From Bacteroidia bacterium (GTDB taxonomy: Bacteria; Bacteroidota; Bacteroidia; Bacteroidales; Bacteroidaceae), in contig RZZX01000009.1 of NCBI GenBank assembly GCA_009929715.1, positions 1 through 42,954 on the forward strand: a stretch of 42,954 nt of DNA, in the 5' to 3' direction. The translations under genes were made by a program, and so were the position numbers. Position 1 is the stretch's first letter. Every line of letters starts with the position of its first letter. Below, in pieces: positions 19,005-27,885 of this stretch. The notes beneath the pieces were generated by a model. The model saw only the letters and a program-made list of their open reading frames with translations. It made no database searches and was not told where the DNA came from.

Positions 19005-19039
19005 AATAGAGGGTTAAGCAATTAGCCCTCTATTTTTTT
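19005..19039 (+). terminator. intrinsic terminator of the TonB receptor operon
   Basis: A 13-bp stem (19005-19017 with 19022-19034, one G-U pair) closed by a GCAA tetraloop and followed by T residues, 19 bp after the stop codon of the multidomain lipoprotein. It separates that operon from the nuclease gene starting at 19058. Confidence 0.92.
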
Positions 19040-19057
19040 ATCTAAACGACTAATGAT

Positions 19058-19915
19058 ATGATGAATCTATTTTCTAAAAAAAGTCTTTATGGGCTTCTGC
19101 TATTAACAGTATGCGGATTACAAGCTTGTTCTAAATCGGACGAAAATGCTGAATCCGAGAACCGGTTTACCGGCCCCGTAGAGCTTCCTTTAATTCGGAA
19201 TGGTGCCAATGACATCTTCGTCTCTCACCGGACTACTTTCAATGGGAAAGAGACTAAGACGTATAGCTTAGAGTATGATTGCAGCAAAAAGCATGCACGT
19301 TGGGTAGCCTTTAAATTCGACAGTCAGACGGGACAAGATAACACTGGCAGAAATGAAGATTTCAGACCGGATCCTTCCATTCCAGCGCAGTACCAACGTG
19401 TTCAATCGGATTTTGGAGCTAAAGGGTATGACCGCGGACACATCTGTGCATCGGAAGATCGGGTTTATTCCGTAGAGGCCAACCAACAGACGTTTTACTA
19501 CTCCAATATGAGTCCACAGAGAAACAGTTTCAATGCAGGAATCTGGGTTGAACTAGAACGTGCTGTTCAAAACTGGGGCAGAAACAGTGGCTTCCGAGAT
19601 ACACTCTATGTGGCTAAAGGGGGAACAATCGATAACGAAAATCAAATATTGGGCTATATCAGTAATGACAGAAGCAAGCCCATACCCAAATACTACTATA
19701 TGGCAGTGTTATGCAACAAAAGTAACCGCTATAAGGCGATTGGTTTTTGGTTTGAACACAAGTCTTATTCCAAACCGTACAACTTACATGAGTATGCGAT
19801 AAGCATCGATCAACTAGAAACGTTAACAGGGCTCAATTTCTTCCATAATCTTCCGGACAACCTGGAAAATGCCGTGGAGGCAAACTACGATATAACTGGA
19901 TGGCCTGGTTTATAA
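19058..19915 (+). CDS. DNA/RNA non-specific endonuclease lipoprotein
   Basis: 285 aa. Signal peptide with Cys24 (LQAC), so a lipoprotein. The NUC1 domain fills residues about 40-280, with the canonical DRGH signature at 125-128, followed by QTFYYSNMSPQ containing the metal-ligand Asn of the family. It is a clear paralogue of the protein at 11443-12624 (shared YDC-S/T-KKH, RWVAF, FYY-NMSPQ and FFHNLPDN blocks) but lacks the N-terminal BACON-like module. Two ATGs stand in tandem at 19058 and 19061. The strong terminator just upstream implies its own promoter or partial read-through from the TonB operon; no convincing promoter is visible in the short gap. Confidence 0.9.
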   Translation: MMNLFSKKSLYGLLLLTVCGLQACSKSDENAESENRFTGPVELPLIRNGANDIFVSHRTTFNGKETKTYSLEYDCSKKHARWVAFKFDSQTGQDNTGRNEDFRPDPSIPAQYQRVQSDFGAKGYDRGHICASEDRVYSVEANQQTFYYSNMSPQRNSFNAGIWVELERAVQNWGRNSGFRDTLYVAKGGTIDNENQILGYISNDRSKPIPKYYYMAVLCNKSNRYKAIGFWFEHKSYSKPYNLHEYAISIDQLETLTGLNFFHNLPDNLENAVEANYDITGWPGL

Positions 19916-19943
19916 GTTGATAAGCCAAACAGACATCCGTTTT

Positions 19944-19973
19944 AAAAAAGGCACCACTAGAGGGTGCTTTTTT
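19944..19973 (+). terminator. intrinsic terminator after the endonuclease gene
   Basis: Stem of A-tract plus G·GCACC (19944-19955) with GGTGC plus T-tract (19963-19973), 7-nt loop. The T-tract runs into the -33 box of the next promoter. Confidence 0.8.
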
Positions 19974-20002
19974 GTTTTCAAAGCATTTTTCGTTTATCTT
20001 TG
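19971..20002 (+). promoter_or_regulatory. consensus Bacteroidetes promoter of the GNAT gene
   Basis: TTTG (19971-19974), 20-nt spacer, TATCTTTG (19995-20002): both boxes match the consensus exactly. Predicted start of transcription is near 20009, about 20 nt before the ATG at 20031, which supports that start over the in-frame upstream one at 19917. Confidence 0.85.
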
Positions 20003-20030
20003 CTCACCCAATCATTTAAAACAACTTCTC

Positions 20031-20525
20031 ATGACACACCTTAGACAGGCCGACATCGCAGATATTATGCTCATCCACGAGATGGCACAGGATGTTTTTC
20101 TACAGACTTATAAAGAGATTCTTTCGCCCGAGCAGCTAACGTATATGCTAAAATGGATGTACGCCCCTACAAACATTCGCAAGCAGATGGAAGAGGGACA
20201 CAAATACTTTATCGTCTATGCCGATAAAGAGCTAGCTGGTTATGCTTCCATTGAGCAGGAGGAAAAGGATCTTTTTCATTTGCAGAAATTGTATATCCTC
20301 CCCCACTTTCAGGGCAAACACCTTGGACGTGAGGTTTTCCATAAACTCATAAGCTACATCAAGTCGATACACCCCACCCCTTGCCGATTGGAACTGAACG
20401 TTAACCGGAATAACCCGGCACTGCATTTCTATGAACGCCTCGGTATGAAAAAACTTCGTGAAGGCGACTTTCCTATCGGACAAGGATACTTCATGACCGA
20501 CTATATCATGGGATTGGAACTTTAA
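20031..20525 (+). CDS. GNAT family N-acetyltransferase
   Basis: 164 aa from the ATG at 20031. The open frame extends upstream to 19917, but that part would run through the terminator and promoter of this gene and is not family-like, so I reject it. The GNAT core is visible: FIVYADKELAGYASI, then LQKLYILPHFQGKHLGREVFHKL, which carries the acetyl-CoA pyrophosphate loop (Q/R-x-x-G-x-G/A, here QGKHLG), and finally LNVNRNNPALHFYERLGM. It transfers an acetyl group from acetyl-CoA to an amine; the acceptor cannot be told from sequence. Single-gene unit bounded by terminators on both sides. Confidence 0.88.
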   Translation: MTHLRQADIADIMLIHEMAQDVFLQTYKEILSPEQLTYMLKWMYAPTNIRKQMEEGHKYFIVYADKELAGYASIEQEEKDLFHLQKLYILPHFQGKHLGREVFHKLISYIKSIHPTPCRLELNVNRNNPALHFYERLGMKKLREGDFPIGQGYFMTDYIMGLEL

Positions 20526-20566
20526 TCACTCAAAACTCGGCAACTTTATAACAGACCTTTTATTTC

Positions 20567-20618
20567 AAAAAAAGATCCCGATACATCTGCACAATGGCCG
20601 ATGTACCGGGACTTTTTT
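20567..20618. terminator. bidirectional terminator between GNAT and POT genes
   Basis: A-tract, G, TCCCG, TACATC arm pairs with GATGTA, CGGGA, C, T-tract arm, with a bulged A and one A-C mismatch; 12-nt loop. Placed between convergent genes and has A/T tracts on both sides. Confidence 0.85.
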
Positions 20619-20641
20619 AAATTCGTCTAAAAGTATCTATT

Positions 20642-22312
20642 TTACTTCGCTACTTTTTCAAGTTTCTTCATGATAGAGAAGATAAACAATGCAGAAAGTA
20701 GACAGCATACGATCAATACGCTCCATACCATCCAGAGTTGCATATCACCCCACAAGTAACCGATAAGCGCAGTCATGTAGTTGCCGATAGCAGTTGCTAC
20801 AAACCAACCACCCATCATCATACCTTTATACTTAGGAGGAGCCACTTTCGAAACAAATGAGATACCCATTGGAGAAAGTAACAACTCAGCAAAAGTCAAC
20901 ACCAAGTAAGTTGAAATCAACCAGTCTGGTGAAACTAACATCTCAGCACTGATACCACCATTTTGTACCGCTGTTGGCGTAGGAAGGCCAAATGAGCCAA
21001 ACGCTAATATGGCGAAACCACACGCAGCAATCACCATACCAATACCGATCTTACGCGGTGCCGATGGTTCTTTTTTCTTCTTAGCTAAATAGCCGAAGAT
21101 AGCCAAAGAGAACGGTGTCAAGGCCACAACAAAGAATGGATTAAATTGTTGGAAGATCTGCGGAAGAATGCTAACCGTTTCGTCCATCTGTGCATACATG
21201 GTTCCCAAAAGACCCAATGCTGCTGCAATAATCAAGCCTGAAATCACCTTGCCTTTGCCTGTTTTAGATTGGAAGAATGAGAAGCCGGCATAAACCATGA
21301 TAACCACCATCACCAAGTTCATTACTTGGAAACCAATACGGTCAAAACCTGTTACCGATTGCACGGTGTAATCACGTGCGAAGAAGGTCATCGTCAATCC
21401 GTTTTGGTGGAAAGACATCCAGAAGAAAATAACCACCGCAAAAACAAGTAGCAGTGCCACAATACGGTCTTTTGTCTCTTTCGGGCTCAACTCAGGCTCG
21501 TGATTTTGAGCATTGCTGGCAGCAGCTTGTTTAGAGTTGTAATCGGCATGTTTGAACCATGAACGACAGCCTAAATAGATTAACATTGATACGATCAATG
21601 AAACACAAGCTACCGCAAAGCCGTAATTGTAAGCTTTAGAAAGTTCTGCAATATAAGTGGTACAGAACGTCGCTGTATCGCCTGCAAAGCCTTGTGCAGC
21701 CTGCAAAGAGGCAAGCAGCTCACTACCTTCAGGCTTGATGGTGCCATCAAGGTATTGATGAGCCAACGATGGGATTTGTGGATTATAGAAGAAGTTAGCG
21801 TGACCCAAGATGTAATTCGTCACCTTAGTTGCCGCTGTCGGCGCAAAAAGAGCACCGATATTAATAGCCATATAGAACACACTAAACGCTGTATCACGTT
21901 TTGAGCGGTGTTCGGGTGCATCGTAGAGATTACCCACCATTACTTGCAGGTTACCTTTAAATAACCCCGTACCACAAGCAATTAAGAATAAAGAGCCGAA
22001 CATCATGACTTTGCCCGATACATCAGCTCCGGTTGGGATAGCCAACAAGAGGTAACCCATAAACATCACCACGATACCCGCAGTAACCATCTTACCGTAT
22101 CCTAGCTTATCGGCCATGATACCGCCTATTAAAGGCATGAAATAAACTCCACCTAGAAATGCACCAAAGATAGTCGATGTTTCTGATGCTGTGTAACCAA
22201 ATTTTGCTTGCAAAAAGAGGGTAAAAATAGCAAGCATGGTGTAGTACCCAAAACGCTCCCCTGTATTGGCCAAAGCCAGAGCGTATAAACCTTTCGGTTG
22301 TCCTTCAAACAT
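20642..22312 (-). CDS. POT family proton-coupled peptide transporter
   Basis: 556 aa with about 12-14 hydrophobic helices, major facilitator superfamily. It imports di- and tripeptides with protons across the inner membrane. The N-terminus reads NTGERFGYYTM at residues 16-26. The canonical family motif is ExxERFxYY, so the first Glu is Asn here, while Glu19 and Arg20 are kept. Further POT features are FYMAINIGALFAP and the long central loop of about 50 residues with charged residues after FLGCRSWFKHADYN. A perfect -7 box TATATTTG (22352-22359, minus) lies 40 bp upstream, inside the 3' gap behind ybaK, with only a poor -33. Confidence 0.92.
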   Translation of the reverse strand: MFEGQPKGLYALALANTGERFGYYTMLAIFTLFLQAKFGYTASETSTIFGAFLGGVYFMPLIGGIMADKLGYGKMVTAGIVVMFMGYLLLAIPTGADVSGKVMMFGSLFLIACGTGLFKGNLQVMVGNLYDAPEHRSKRDTAFSVFYMAINIGALFAPTAATKVTNYILGHANFFYNPQIPSLAHQYLDGTIKPEGSELLASLQAAQGFAGDTATFCTTYIAELSKAYNYGFAVACVSLIVSMLIYLGCRSWFKHADYNSKQAAASNAQNHEPELSPKETKDRIVALLLVFAVVIFFWMSFHQNGLTMTFFARDYTVQSVTGFDRIGFQVMNLVMVVIMVYAGFSFFQSKTGKGKVISGLIIAAALGLLGTMYAQMDETVSILPQIFQQFNPFFVVALTPFSLAIFGYLAKKKKEPSAPRKIGIGMVIAACGFAILAFGSFGLPTPTAVQNGGISAEMLVSPDWLISTYLVLTFAELLLSPMGISFVSKVAPPKYKGMMMGGWFVATAIGNYMTALIGYLWGDMQLWMVWSVLIVCCLLSALFIFSIMKKLEKVAK

Positions 22313-22351
22313 ACAATTTTAATATTAGATTAATAAAATGATTAATTGATG

Positions 22352-22359
22352 CAAATATA
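22352..22359 (-). promoter_or_regulatory. -7 box upstream of the POT transporter
   Basis: Minus-strand TATATTTG matches TAnnTTTG. The best upstream partner is CTTG 18 nt away, so only the -7 element is well supported. Confidence 0.45.
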
Positions 22360-22374
22360 TACTTTTTTACGAAT

Positions 22375-22854
22375 TTACAAGGCATACAACCGACAAACTT
22401 CTGCTTGCGATTCACGAATTAAATCGGTCGGAGCGATTTTTATCTGTAACCCACGCACACCGGCACTGATATAGACATAGGGGAAACTCAGAACGGTTTC
22501 ATGTAGATAGGTTGGAAAATGCTTTTTCATCCCGATGGGCGAACAGCCGCCACGAATGTAGCCAGTCAATGGAAGCAACTCTTTCATCGGAATCAAATCA
22601 CACTTCTTATTGCCTGATGCTTTAGCAGCTAGTTTGAGGTCTATTTCATGATCACCGGGAATCACACACACAAAATGCCCTGTCTTATCGCCATGTAATA
22701 CCAGGGTTTTAAAAACTTGCTCAATATGCTCGCCTAAACTCTCGGCCACGTGTATGGCACTCAAATCACTCTCGTCGACGGCATAAGGAATTAGCTCATA
22801 AGCAATCTTAGCTTTATCGAGCAAACGTGCCGCATTAGTCTTATTTATTTTCAT
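22375..22854 (-). CDS. ybaK: Cys-tRNA(Pro)/Cys-tRNA(Cys) deacylase, YbaK/EbsC family
   Basis: 159 aa, normal family length. It hydrolyses Cys-tRNA(Pro) made by mistake by prolyl-tRNA synthetase. Family features are KTNAARLLDKAKIAYELIPY at the N-terminus, VFKTLVLHGD with the catalytic-region lysine, CVIPGDHEIDLK, and the TGYIRGGCSPIGMKK loop carrying the conserved Gly-Gly-Cys-Ser-Pro segment. A complete promoter (TTTG, 19 nt, TATTTTTG) lies directly upstream. It is followed 62 bp later by the POT gene, which probably has its own promoter as well. Confidence 0.92.
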   Translation of the reverse strand: MKINKTNAARLLDKAKIAYELIPYAVDESDLSAIHVAESLGEHIEQVFKTLVLHGDKTGHFVCVIPGDHEIDLKLAAKASGNKKCDLIPMKELLPLTGYIRGGCSPIGMKKHFPTYLHETVLSFPYVYISAGVRGLQIKIAPTDLIRESQAEVCRLYAL

Positions 22855-22882
22855 TATGTTATCCCTTTCTCTTTTCAGCGAA

Positions 22883-22913
22883 CAAAAATATAAAAATCTG
22901 CGGCTTTTGCAAA
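22883..22913 (-). promoter_or_regulatory. consensus promoter of ybaK
   Basis: Minus strand: TTTG (22910-22913), 19-nt spacer, TATTTTTG (22883-22890). Both boxes are exact. Confidence 0.8.
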
Positions 22914-23010
22914 ATTAAATCATACATCCAACGAAAATAAATGATATTTGAAAACATCATGAATAAACATTCGTAAGCCCCATTAGTCTCTTACAAAGTC
23001 AGAAAACAAG

Positions 23011-23069
23011 AATCCCTGCGTACCGTTTCACACGCAAATGGTAGCGAATGAATCAGTTACGCAGGGATT
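23011..23069 (-). terminator. large hairpin, probable uvrA terminator
   Basis: Perfect 12-bp inverted repeat AATCCCTGCGTA (23011-23022) / TACGCAGGGATT (23058-23069). The 35-nt loop holds a second small hairpin (CCGTTT with AAATGG). It is followed on the minus strand by a modest T-rich stretch, 22 bp after the uvrA stop. Confidence 0.65.
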
Positions 23070-23090
23070 AGCCTGTATAAATAGAGTGTT

Positions 23091-25919
23091 TTATGCTTGT
23101 TCGAGCTCTTCGCGCAAGAATTTCGAGGTATAACCCTTGGTGCACTGCGCCACCTCTTCGGGTGTACCGAAGCTTAGAAGTTCTCCTCCTCCTTTACCTC
23201 CTTCAGGTCCCATGTCGATGAGGTAATCGGCCGCTTTAATCACATCCAGATTATGCTCAATAACGATCACCGTATTTCCTTTATCGACCAACCGATTGAT
23301 TACGCCGAGCAACACCCGGATGTCTTCGAAATGCAACCCAGTGGTTGGCTCATCAAGAATATAAAGAGTCTTGCCAGTATCGCGTTTGGAAAGTTCGGTA
23401 GCCAGTTTCACCCGCTGACTCTCCCCTCCCGAAAGGGTAGTAGACGACTGGCCGAGCTTAATATACCCCAATCCAACATCTTGAAGCACCTTAATCTTAT
23501 TCAAAATCTGAGGCACATTCTCGAAAAACTCAACCGCCCGATTGATTGTCATATCAAGCACATCGGCTATCGATTTCCCTTTAAAACGCACCTCAAGCGT
23601 CTCGCGGTTATAGCGCTTGCCGTGACACACCTCGCAAGGCACATACACGTCGGGTAAGAAGTTCATTTCAATAGTCTTATAACCGTTGCCACTACACGCC
23701 TCACAACGCCCACCAGAAACATTGAACGAGAACCGTCCAGGTTTATATCCGCGAATTTTAGCTTCGGGAAGCCCCACAAAAAGGTTTCGAATATCGGAAA
23801 AAACGCCAGTGTAAGTCGCCGGATTAGAACGTGGTGTACGTCCCAAAGGCGATTGATCCACATTCACCACCTTATCTATATAGTCGAGCCCTTCCATCGA
23901 ATCATAGGGCAACGGATCTTGTAACGAACGATAGAACGTTTGCGACAAGATAGGTTGCAACGTATCATTGATAAGCGTCGATTTTCCACTACCGGAAACC
24001 CCTGTCACACAGATGAGTCGGCCCAACGGAAACTCTACATCCACCCCTTTTAGATTGTTGCCCCGTGCACCACGTAACCACAAAGAATGCCCATTCCCTT
24101 CCCGTCGTTTAGCTGGAACCTCGATCTTCTTTTGCCCATTCAAGTACTGCGAAGTGAGTGTATCTGTTTGCAGCATCGCCTGCGGTGTGCCCGAGAAAAC
24201 CACTTCACCACCTAGGCGACCAGCCTTAGGCCCCATGTCGATGATGTAATCGGCGGCCAACATCATATCTTTGTCGTGCTCCACCACAATGACAGAATTA
24301 CCTAAATCACGCAACTCCTTTAACGAATTTATTAGCCGAAGATTATCACGTTGATGAAGCCCAATACTCGGTTCATCGAGAATATAAAGCACATTCACGA
24401 GTTGCGATCCGATCTGTGTAGCCAAGCGAATACGCTGACTCTCTCCACCCGAAAGACTCACCGAACTGCGGTTGAGCGACAAATAATCGAGTCCCACATC
24501 GAGCAAGAATTTCAACCGTGTACGGATCTCTTTCAAGATCTCCACCGCAATCTTCTGTTGCTTCTCCGACAAATGCTCGTCGACCGTCTGCAACCACGCA
24601 TGCAGCTCACTAATATCCATGCTAGAAAGTTCATTAATGCTCTTGTCATGAATCCGAAAATGAAGCGCCTCTTTGTTCAATTTAGCCCCCTTGCACTCCG
24701 GACAAACCGTTGTCTTAGCAAACTGATCGGCCCATTTCTGAGCCGTAGCCGAAGCATCTTTCTCCTGCAACATTTGAATGTATTTCACCACCCCTTCGTA
24801 CGTCACAAAATAGTCGGACGAAGTGCCGATAAGCGAGCTCTTAATCTTCAACCGATCGTCCGAGCCATACAAGACCTCTTCAATCGCTTCATCCGGAAGC
24901 TCAGCAACAGGCGTTTTAAGCGAGACACCATACTTATCGATCAGTGCAGCAATCTGCCAAAAGATCATCACATTCTTATATTTGCCCAACGGAGCGATAG
25001 CTCCCTCATGAATGGAGAGTTTCTTGTCCGGAATCACCTTATCAATATCGATCTGATTGACCACACCAAGCCCTTTACACTTAGGGCAAGCCCCTTGAGG
25101 AGAGTTGAACGAAAAATTGTGCGGTGCCGGCTCACGGTATGAAAGTCCCGTCACCGGGCACATCAAGCGTTTACTATAATGCCGAATACTCTCGGTTTGT
25201 GCATCCAAAATCATCAACAACCCATCGCCTTGTTTCATGGCCGTTGCCACACTCTGCTTCAACCGTTTATCATCTTTATCGGCCACCACCAGCTTATCGA
25301 TGACCACCTCAATATCATGGTTCTTATACCGATCAAGCTTCATGCCATGCAGTGCCTCCATCACCTCTCCATCGACCCGAACCGACAAGTACCCTTTGCG
25401 GCGTACCTGTTCAAAAAGTTCTTTGTAGTGCCCTTTACGCGCACGAACTAATGGGGCAAGAATGAATATCTTCTTCCCTTTATAATCGTTTAAAATTAAA
25501 TCGATGATCTGATCCTCCGTATACTTCACCATCTTCTCGCCAGAGAGATAAGAGTAAGCCACCCCCGCACGAGCATAAAGCAAACGCAGATAGTCATAAA
25601 TCTCAGTAGTCGTCCCCACGGTAGAGCGCGGATTCTTATTAGTAGTCTTCTGCTCGATAGAAATAACGGGGCTCAAACCTGTTATTTTATCCACATCCGG
25701 GCGCTCTAAGTTGCCCAAAAAGTTGCGTGCATAAGCCGAAAAGGTTTCGATATACCGCCGTTGCCCCTCAGCAAAGACCGTATCAAAAGCCAACGATGAT
25801 TTTCCACTTCCGCTCAACCCCGTAATTACCGTCAGGCTGTTGCGAGGAATCTCAGCATCAATATCTTTCAAATTATGGACACGCGCCCCATATACATTTA
25901 TATATTCTTTCTCCTGCAT
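23091..25919 (-). CDS. uvrA: excinuclease ABC subunit A (UvrA)
   Basis: 942 aa, full length for UvrA. It is the damage-recognition ATPase of nucleotide excision repair and loads UvrB. Two ABC ATPase units are visible: Walker A GLSGSGKS at residues 34-41 and GVSGSGKS at about 636-643, and two signature motifs, [13 protein letters not shown] and [13 protein letters not shown]. It also has two zinc-binding modules: CPVTG...CPKCKG in the first half and CEACSGNGY...CEVCHGKRY in the second. Single gene: a -7-like TAATTTTG lies at 25944-25951 on the minus strand, and a hairpin follows the stop. Confidence 0.97.
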   Translation of the reverse strand: MQEKEYINVYGARVHNLKDIDAEIPRNSLTVITGLSGSGKSSLAFDTVFAEGQRRYIETFSAYARNFLGNLERPDVDKITGLSPVISIEQKTTNKNPRSTVGTTTEIYDYLRLLYARAGVAYSYLSGEKMVKYTEDQIIDLILNDYKGKKIFILAPLVRARKGHYKELFEQVRRKGYLSVRVDGEVMEALHGMKLDRYKNHDIEVVIDKLVVADKDDKRLKQSVATAMKQGDGLLMILDAQTESIRHYSKRLMCPVTGLSYREPAPHNFSFNSPQGACPKCKGLGVVNQIDIDKVIPDKKLSIHEGAIAPLGKYKNVMIFWQIAALIDKYGVSLKTPVAELPDEAIEEVLYGSDDRLKIKSSLIGTSSDYFVTYEGVVKYIQMLQEKDASATAQKWADQFAKTTVCPECKGAKLNKEALHFRIHDKSINELSSMDISELHAWLQTVDEHLSEKQQKIAVEILKEIRTRLKFLLDVGLDYLSLNRSSVSLSGGESQRIRLATQIGSQLVNVLYILDEPSIGLHQRDNLRLINSLKELRDLGNSVIVVEHDKDMMLAADYIIDMGPKAGRLGGEVVFSGTPQAMLQTDTLTSQYLNGQKKIEVPAKRREGNGHSLWLRGARGNNLKGVDVEFPLGRLICVTGVSGSGKSTLINDTLQPILSQTFYRSLQDPLPYDSMEGLDYIDKVVNVDQSPLGRTPRSNPATYTGVFSDIRNLFVGLPEAKIRGYKPGRFSFNVSGGRCEACSGNGYKTIEMNFLPDVYVPCEVCHGKRYNRETLEVRFKGKSIADVLDMTINRAVEFFENVPQILNKIKVLQDVGLGYIKLGQSSTTLSGGESQRVKLATELSKRDTGKTLYILDEPTTGLHFEDIRVLLGVINRLVDKGNTVIVIEHNLDVIKAADYLIDMGPEGGKGGGELLSFGTPEEVAQCTKGYTSKFLREELEQA

Positions 25920-25943
25920 AGTTATTCAAATAAATCTGGATTG

Positions 25944-25951
25944 CAAAATTA
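25944..25951 (-). promoter_or_regulatory. -7 box upstream of uvrA
   Basis: Minus-strand TAATTTTG matches TAnnTTTG 25 bp before the ATG; no TTTG at the right distance. Confidence 0.4.
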
Positions 25952-26036
25952 ATGTTTCCAGCGGAAATACAGCCCCTAAAAGTGTATATTATTATTTTCT
26001 TAACTTATTTATGACAATGATTCAGGCCGAAAGTTG

Positions 26037-26044
26037 TACCTTTG
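26037..26044 (+). promoter_or_regulatory. -7 box upstream of the LysM protein gene
   Basis: TACCTTTG, an exact -7 match, 36 bp before the ATG at 26081. The best -33-like TTTA is 25 nt upstream, too far, so only the -7 is supported. Confidence 0.5.
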
Positions 26045-26080
26045 TTGCTTGATTTTAAAACCAAAAGTTTTTTAGAATAG

Positions 26081-27853
26081 ATGAAACAGATCAAACGCAT
26101 ACTCCTATTTTTAGTCGTTATCAGTACGTCTTGCCTGATCAGTCATGCTCAGGTAAGCAAATCGTTCTTGCTACATACCATCGAGAAAGGACAAAGTTTA
26201 TACTCCATATCGAACATGTACAATGTCTCTACAGCAGAGATCGTCCGACTAAACCCCCATTGTGAAGATAAGATTTATGCTGGACAGACCCTAAAAATAC
26301 CGCTAAAAAAAACGGAGCAATCTGAAACGACTTTCCATACCATAGCGTCTGGAGAGACACTCTATAAGCTAACCACAATCTATGGCATATCGGCCCAAGA
26401 AATCTGTGAAGCAAACCCGGGACTCAGTGCGGAAAACTTCCGCATCGGACAGATTATTCGTATCCCAACAAAAAGTGAAACGAATGCCAACGAATCTGTA
26501 AGCCAACCAGCCGCTGACGTTCCCGCTATTCAAGGTCCTGTCTTATCACGATGTAAAGAGATGCACCGTGTGAAACGGAAAGAGACCTTGTTTAGCATCA
26601 GCCGTGAATACCACATCACGCAAGAAGAACTGATTAAAGCCAATCCGGAACTGAAGGAGGGCGTCAAGAAAGGGCAATTGCTTTGCATCCCTTACCCGAA
26701 AGCCCAGTCGCAGAATAAAACGGACGAAGAGGAGACAACGGTAACTCCTCCTAGCAATAACGAACTGTTTGTCCGGCACACTGTTGCTCCACGAAAGCTA
26801 TCGACCATCAAAGCGGCCATACTGCTTCCTTTTACTGAAGACAGACGCATGGTAGAGTACTATGAGGGACTTTTGATAGCGGTAGATAGCTTAAAACGCT
26901 TAGGTACCTCGATCGACTTGTATGCTTATAATTGCACCAAAGAGCCCAAATCGCTCACTCATATTTTGGACAAAGAGGAGATGAAACAGATGGATGTGAT
27001 TTTTGGTCCTGTGCAGAATGAGCACATGAAACCACTGACTGCTTTTGCAAAGAAGCACAAAGTTAGGTTGGTAGTACCTTTCTCATCGAAAGTCAGCGAG
27101 GTTTTCAATACGCCCAATGTTTATCAGATCAACACCCCACAATCTTACCTATACTCGGAGGTTTACGAACATTTTACACGCCAATTCCCTCATGCGCATG
27201 TCATCTTTGTTCAAGCAAGCCGAGTTGACAAGGAGAAAGAGGAGTTTATCAAAGGGCTAAAAAATGAGCTTAAGCTAAAAGGCATCAGCATGAGCACGGC
27301 CAATGAGAGTAGTACAGCCGATCACTTTAAAACGCTTCTTCGTGAAGACAAGGAGAATATCTTTATCCCTACGTCGGGAAGTAACATCACTTTGATAAAA
27401 GTACTCCCTCAGCTAACTTTGTTGGTGAGAGAGATGCCCGAATTTAACATGCACTTGTTCGGTTATCCAGAATGGCAAACTTATACAAAGGATCATTTAG
27501 AGAGCTTCTTCACACTCGATACCTACTTTTACTCCTCTTTCTACACCAACAACTTGTTCCCGGCAGCTATCCGGTTTACGCAAGCTTATCATAAATGGTA
27601 CAGCAAAGAGATGATGCCCAATAGCTATCCACAATATGGCATGCTAGGCTTCGATACGGGCTTTTTCTTCCTTAACGGATTGTCTCATTTCGGATCGGCA
27701 TTGGAAAGTAATTTGAACCGCAATGCGATCAATCCGATACAGACCGGATTTAAATTCCAACGGGTCAATAATTGGGGAGGATTCGTGAATAAGAAGGTCT
27801 TCTTTGTGCGCTTTACGAGAGATTACGAACTTGTGAAACTTGATTTTGAATAG
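26081..27853 (+). CDS. triple-LysM protein with periplasmic-binding-protein-like domain
   Basis: 590 aa. Signal peptide ends at about residue 24 (SHAQ). Three LysM domains follow at about 31-75, 85-130 and 162-207, each beginning with a H-T/R-[VI]-x-x-G/K-[EQ][ST]L pattern and ending in a basic-isoleucine-proline motif. They bind peptidoglycan. From about 240 the protein continues with KAAILLPF, YYEGLLIAVDSL, VDVIFGPVQNEH and LVVPFSS, which resemble a type 1 periplasmic binding protein or receptor fold seen in branched-chain amino acid binding proteins. Ligand unknown. No transmembrane helix other than the signal. The gene is followed after 32 bp by a PorT-like barrel gene, and both end at one strong terminator. 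Confidence 0.87.
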   Translation: MKQIKRILLFLVVISTSCLISHAQVSKSFLLHTIEKGQSLYSISNMYNVSTAEIVRLNPHCEDKIYAGQTLKIPLKKTEQSETTFHTIASGETLYKLTTIYGISAQEICEANPGLSAENFRIGQIIRIPTKSETNANESVSQPAADVPAIQGPVLSRCKEMHRVKRKETLFSISREYHITQEELIKANPELKEGVKKGQLLCIPYPKAQSQNKTDEEETTVTPPSNNELFVRHTVAPRKLSTIKAAILLPFTEDRRMVEYYEGLLIAVDSLKRLGTSIDLYAYNCTKEPKSLTHILDKEEMKQMDVIFGPVQNEHMKPLTAFAKKHKVRLVVPFSSKVSEVFNTPNVYQINTPQSYLYSEVYEHFTRQFPHAHVIFVQASRVDKEKEEFIKGLKNELKLKGISMSTANESSTADHFKTLLREDKENIFIPTSGSNITLIKVLPQLTLLVREMPEFNMHLFGYPEWQTYTKDHLESFFTLDTYFYSSFYTNNLFPAAIRFTQAYHKWYSKEMMPNSYPQYGMLGFDTGFFFLNGLSHFGSALESNLNRNAINPIQTGFKFQRVNNWGGFVNKKVFFVRFTRDYELVKLDFE

Positions 27854-27885
27854 TATCTAAACACCTATATCACCCTAATTATACG

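Noticed and set aside
19917..20030. Upstream extension of the GNAT protein
   Set aside because: Would be translated through the nuclease terminator and the GNAT promoter; the ATG at 20031 fits the family and the predicted transcript start.
24351..25142. 263-codon open frame opposite uvrA
   Set aside because: Entirely antisense to the conserved UvrA coding region, with no signature of its own; a shadow of codon bias.
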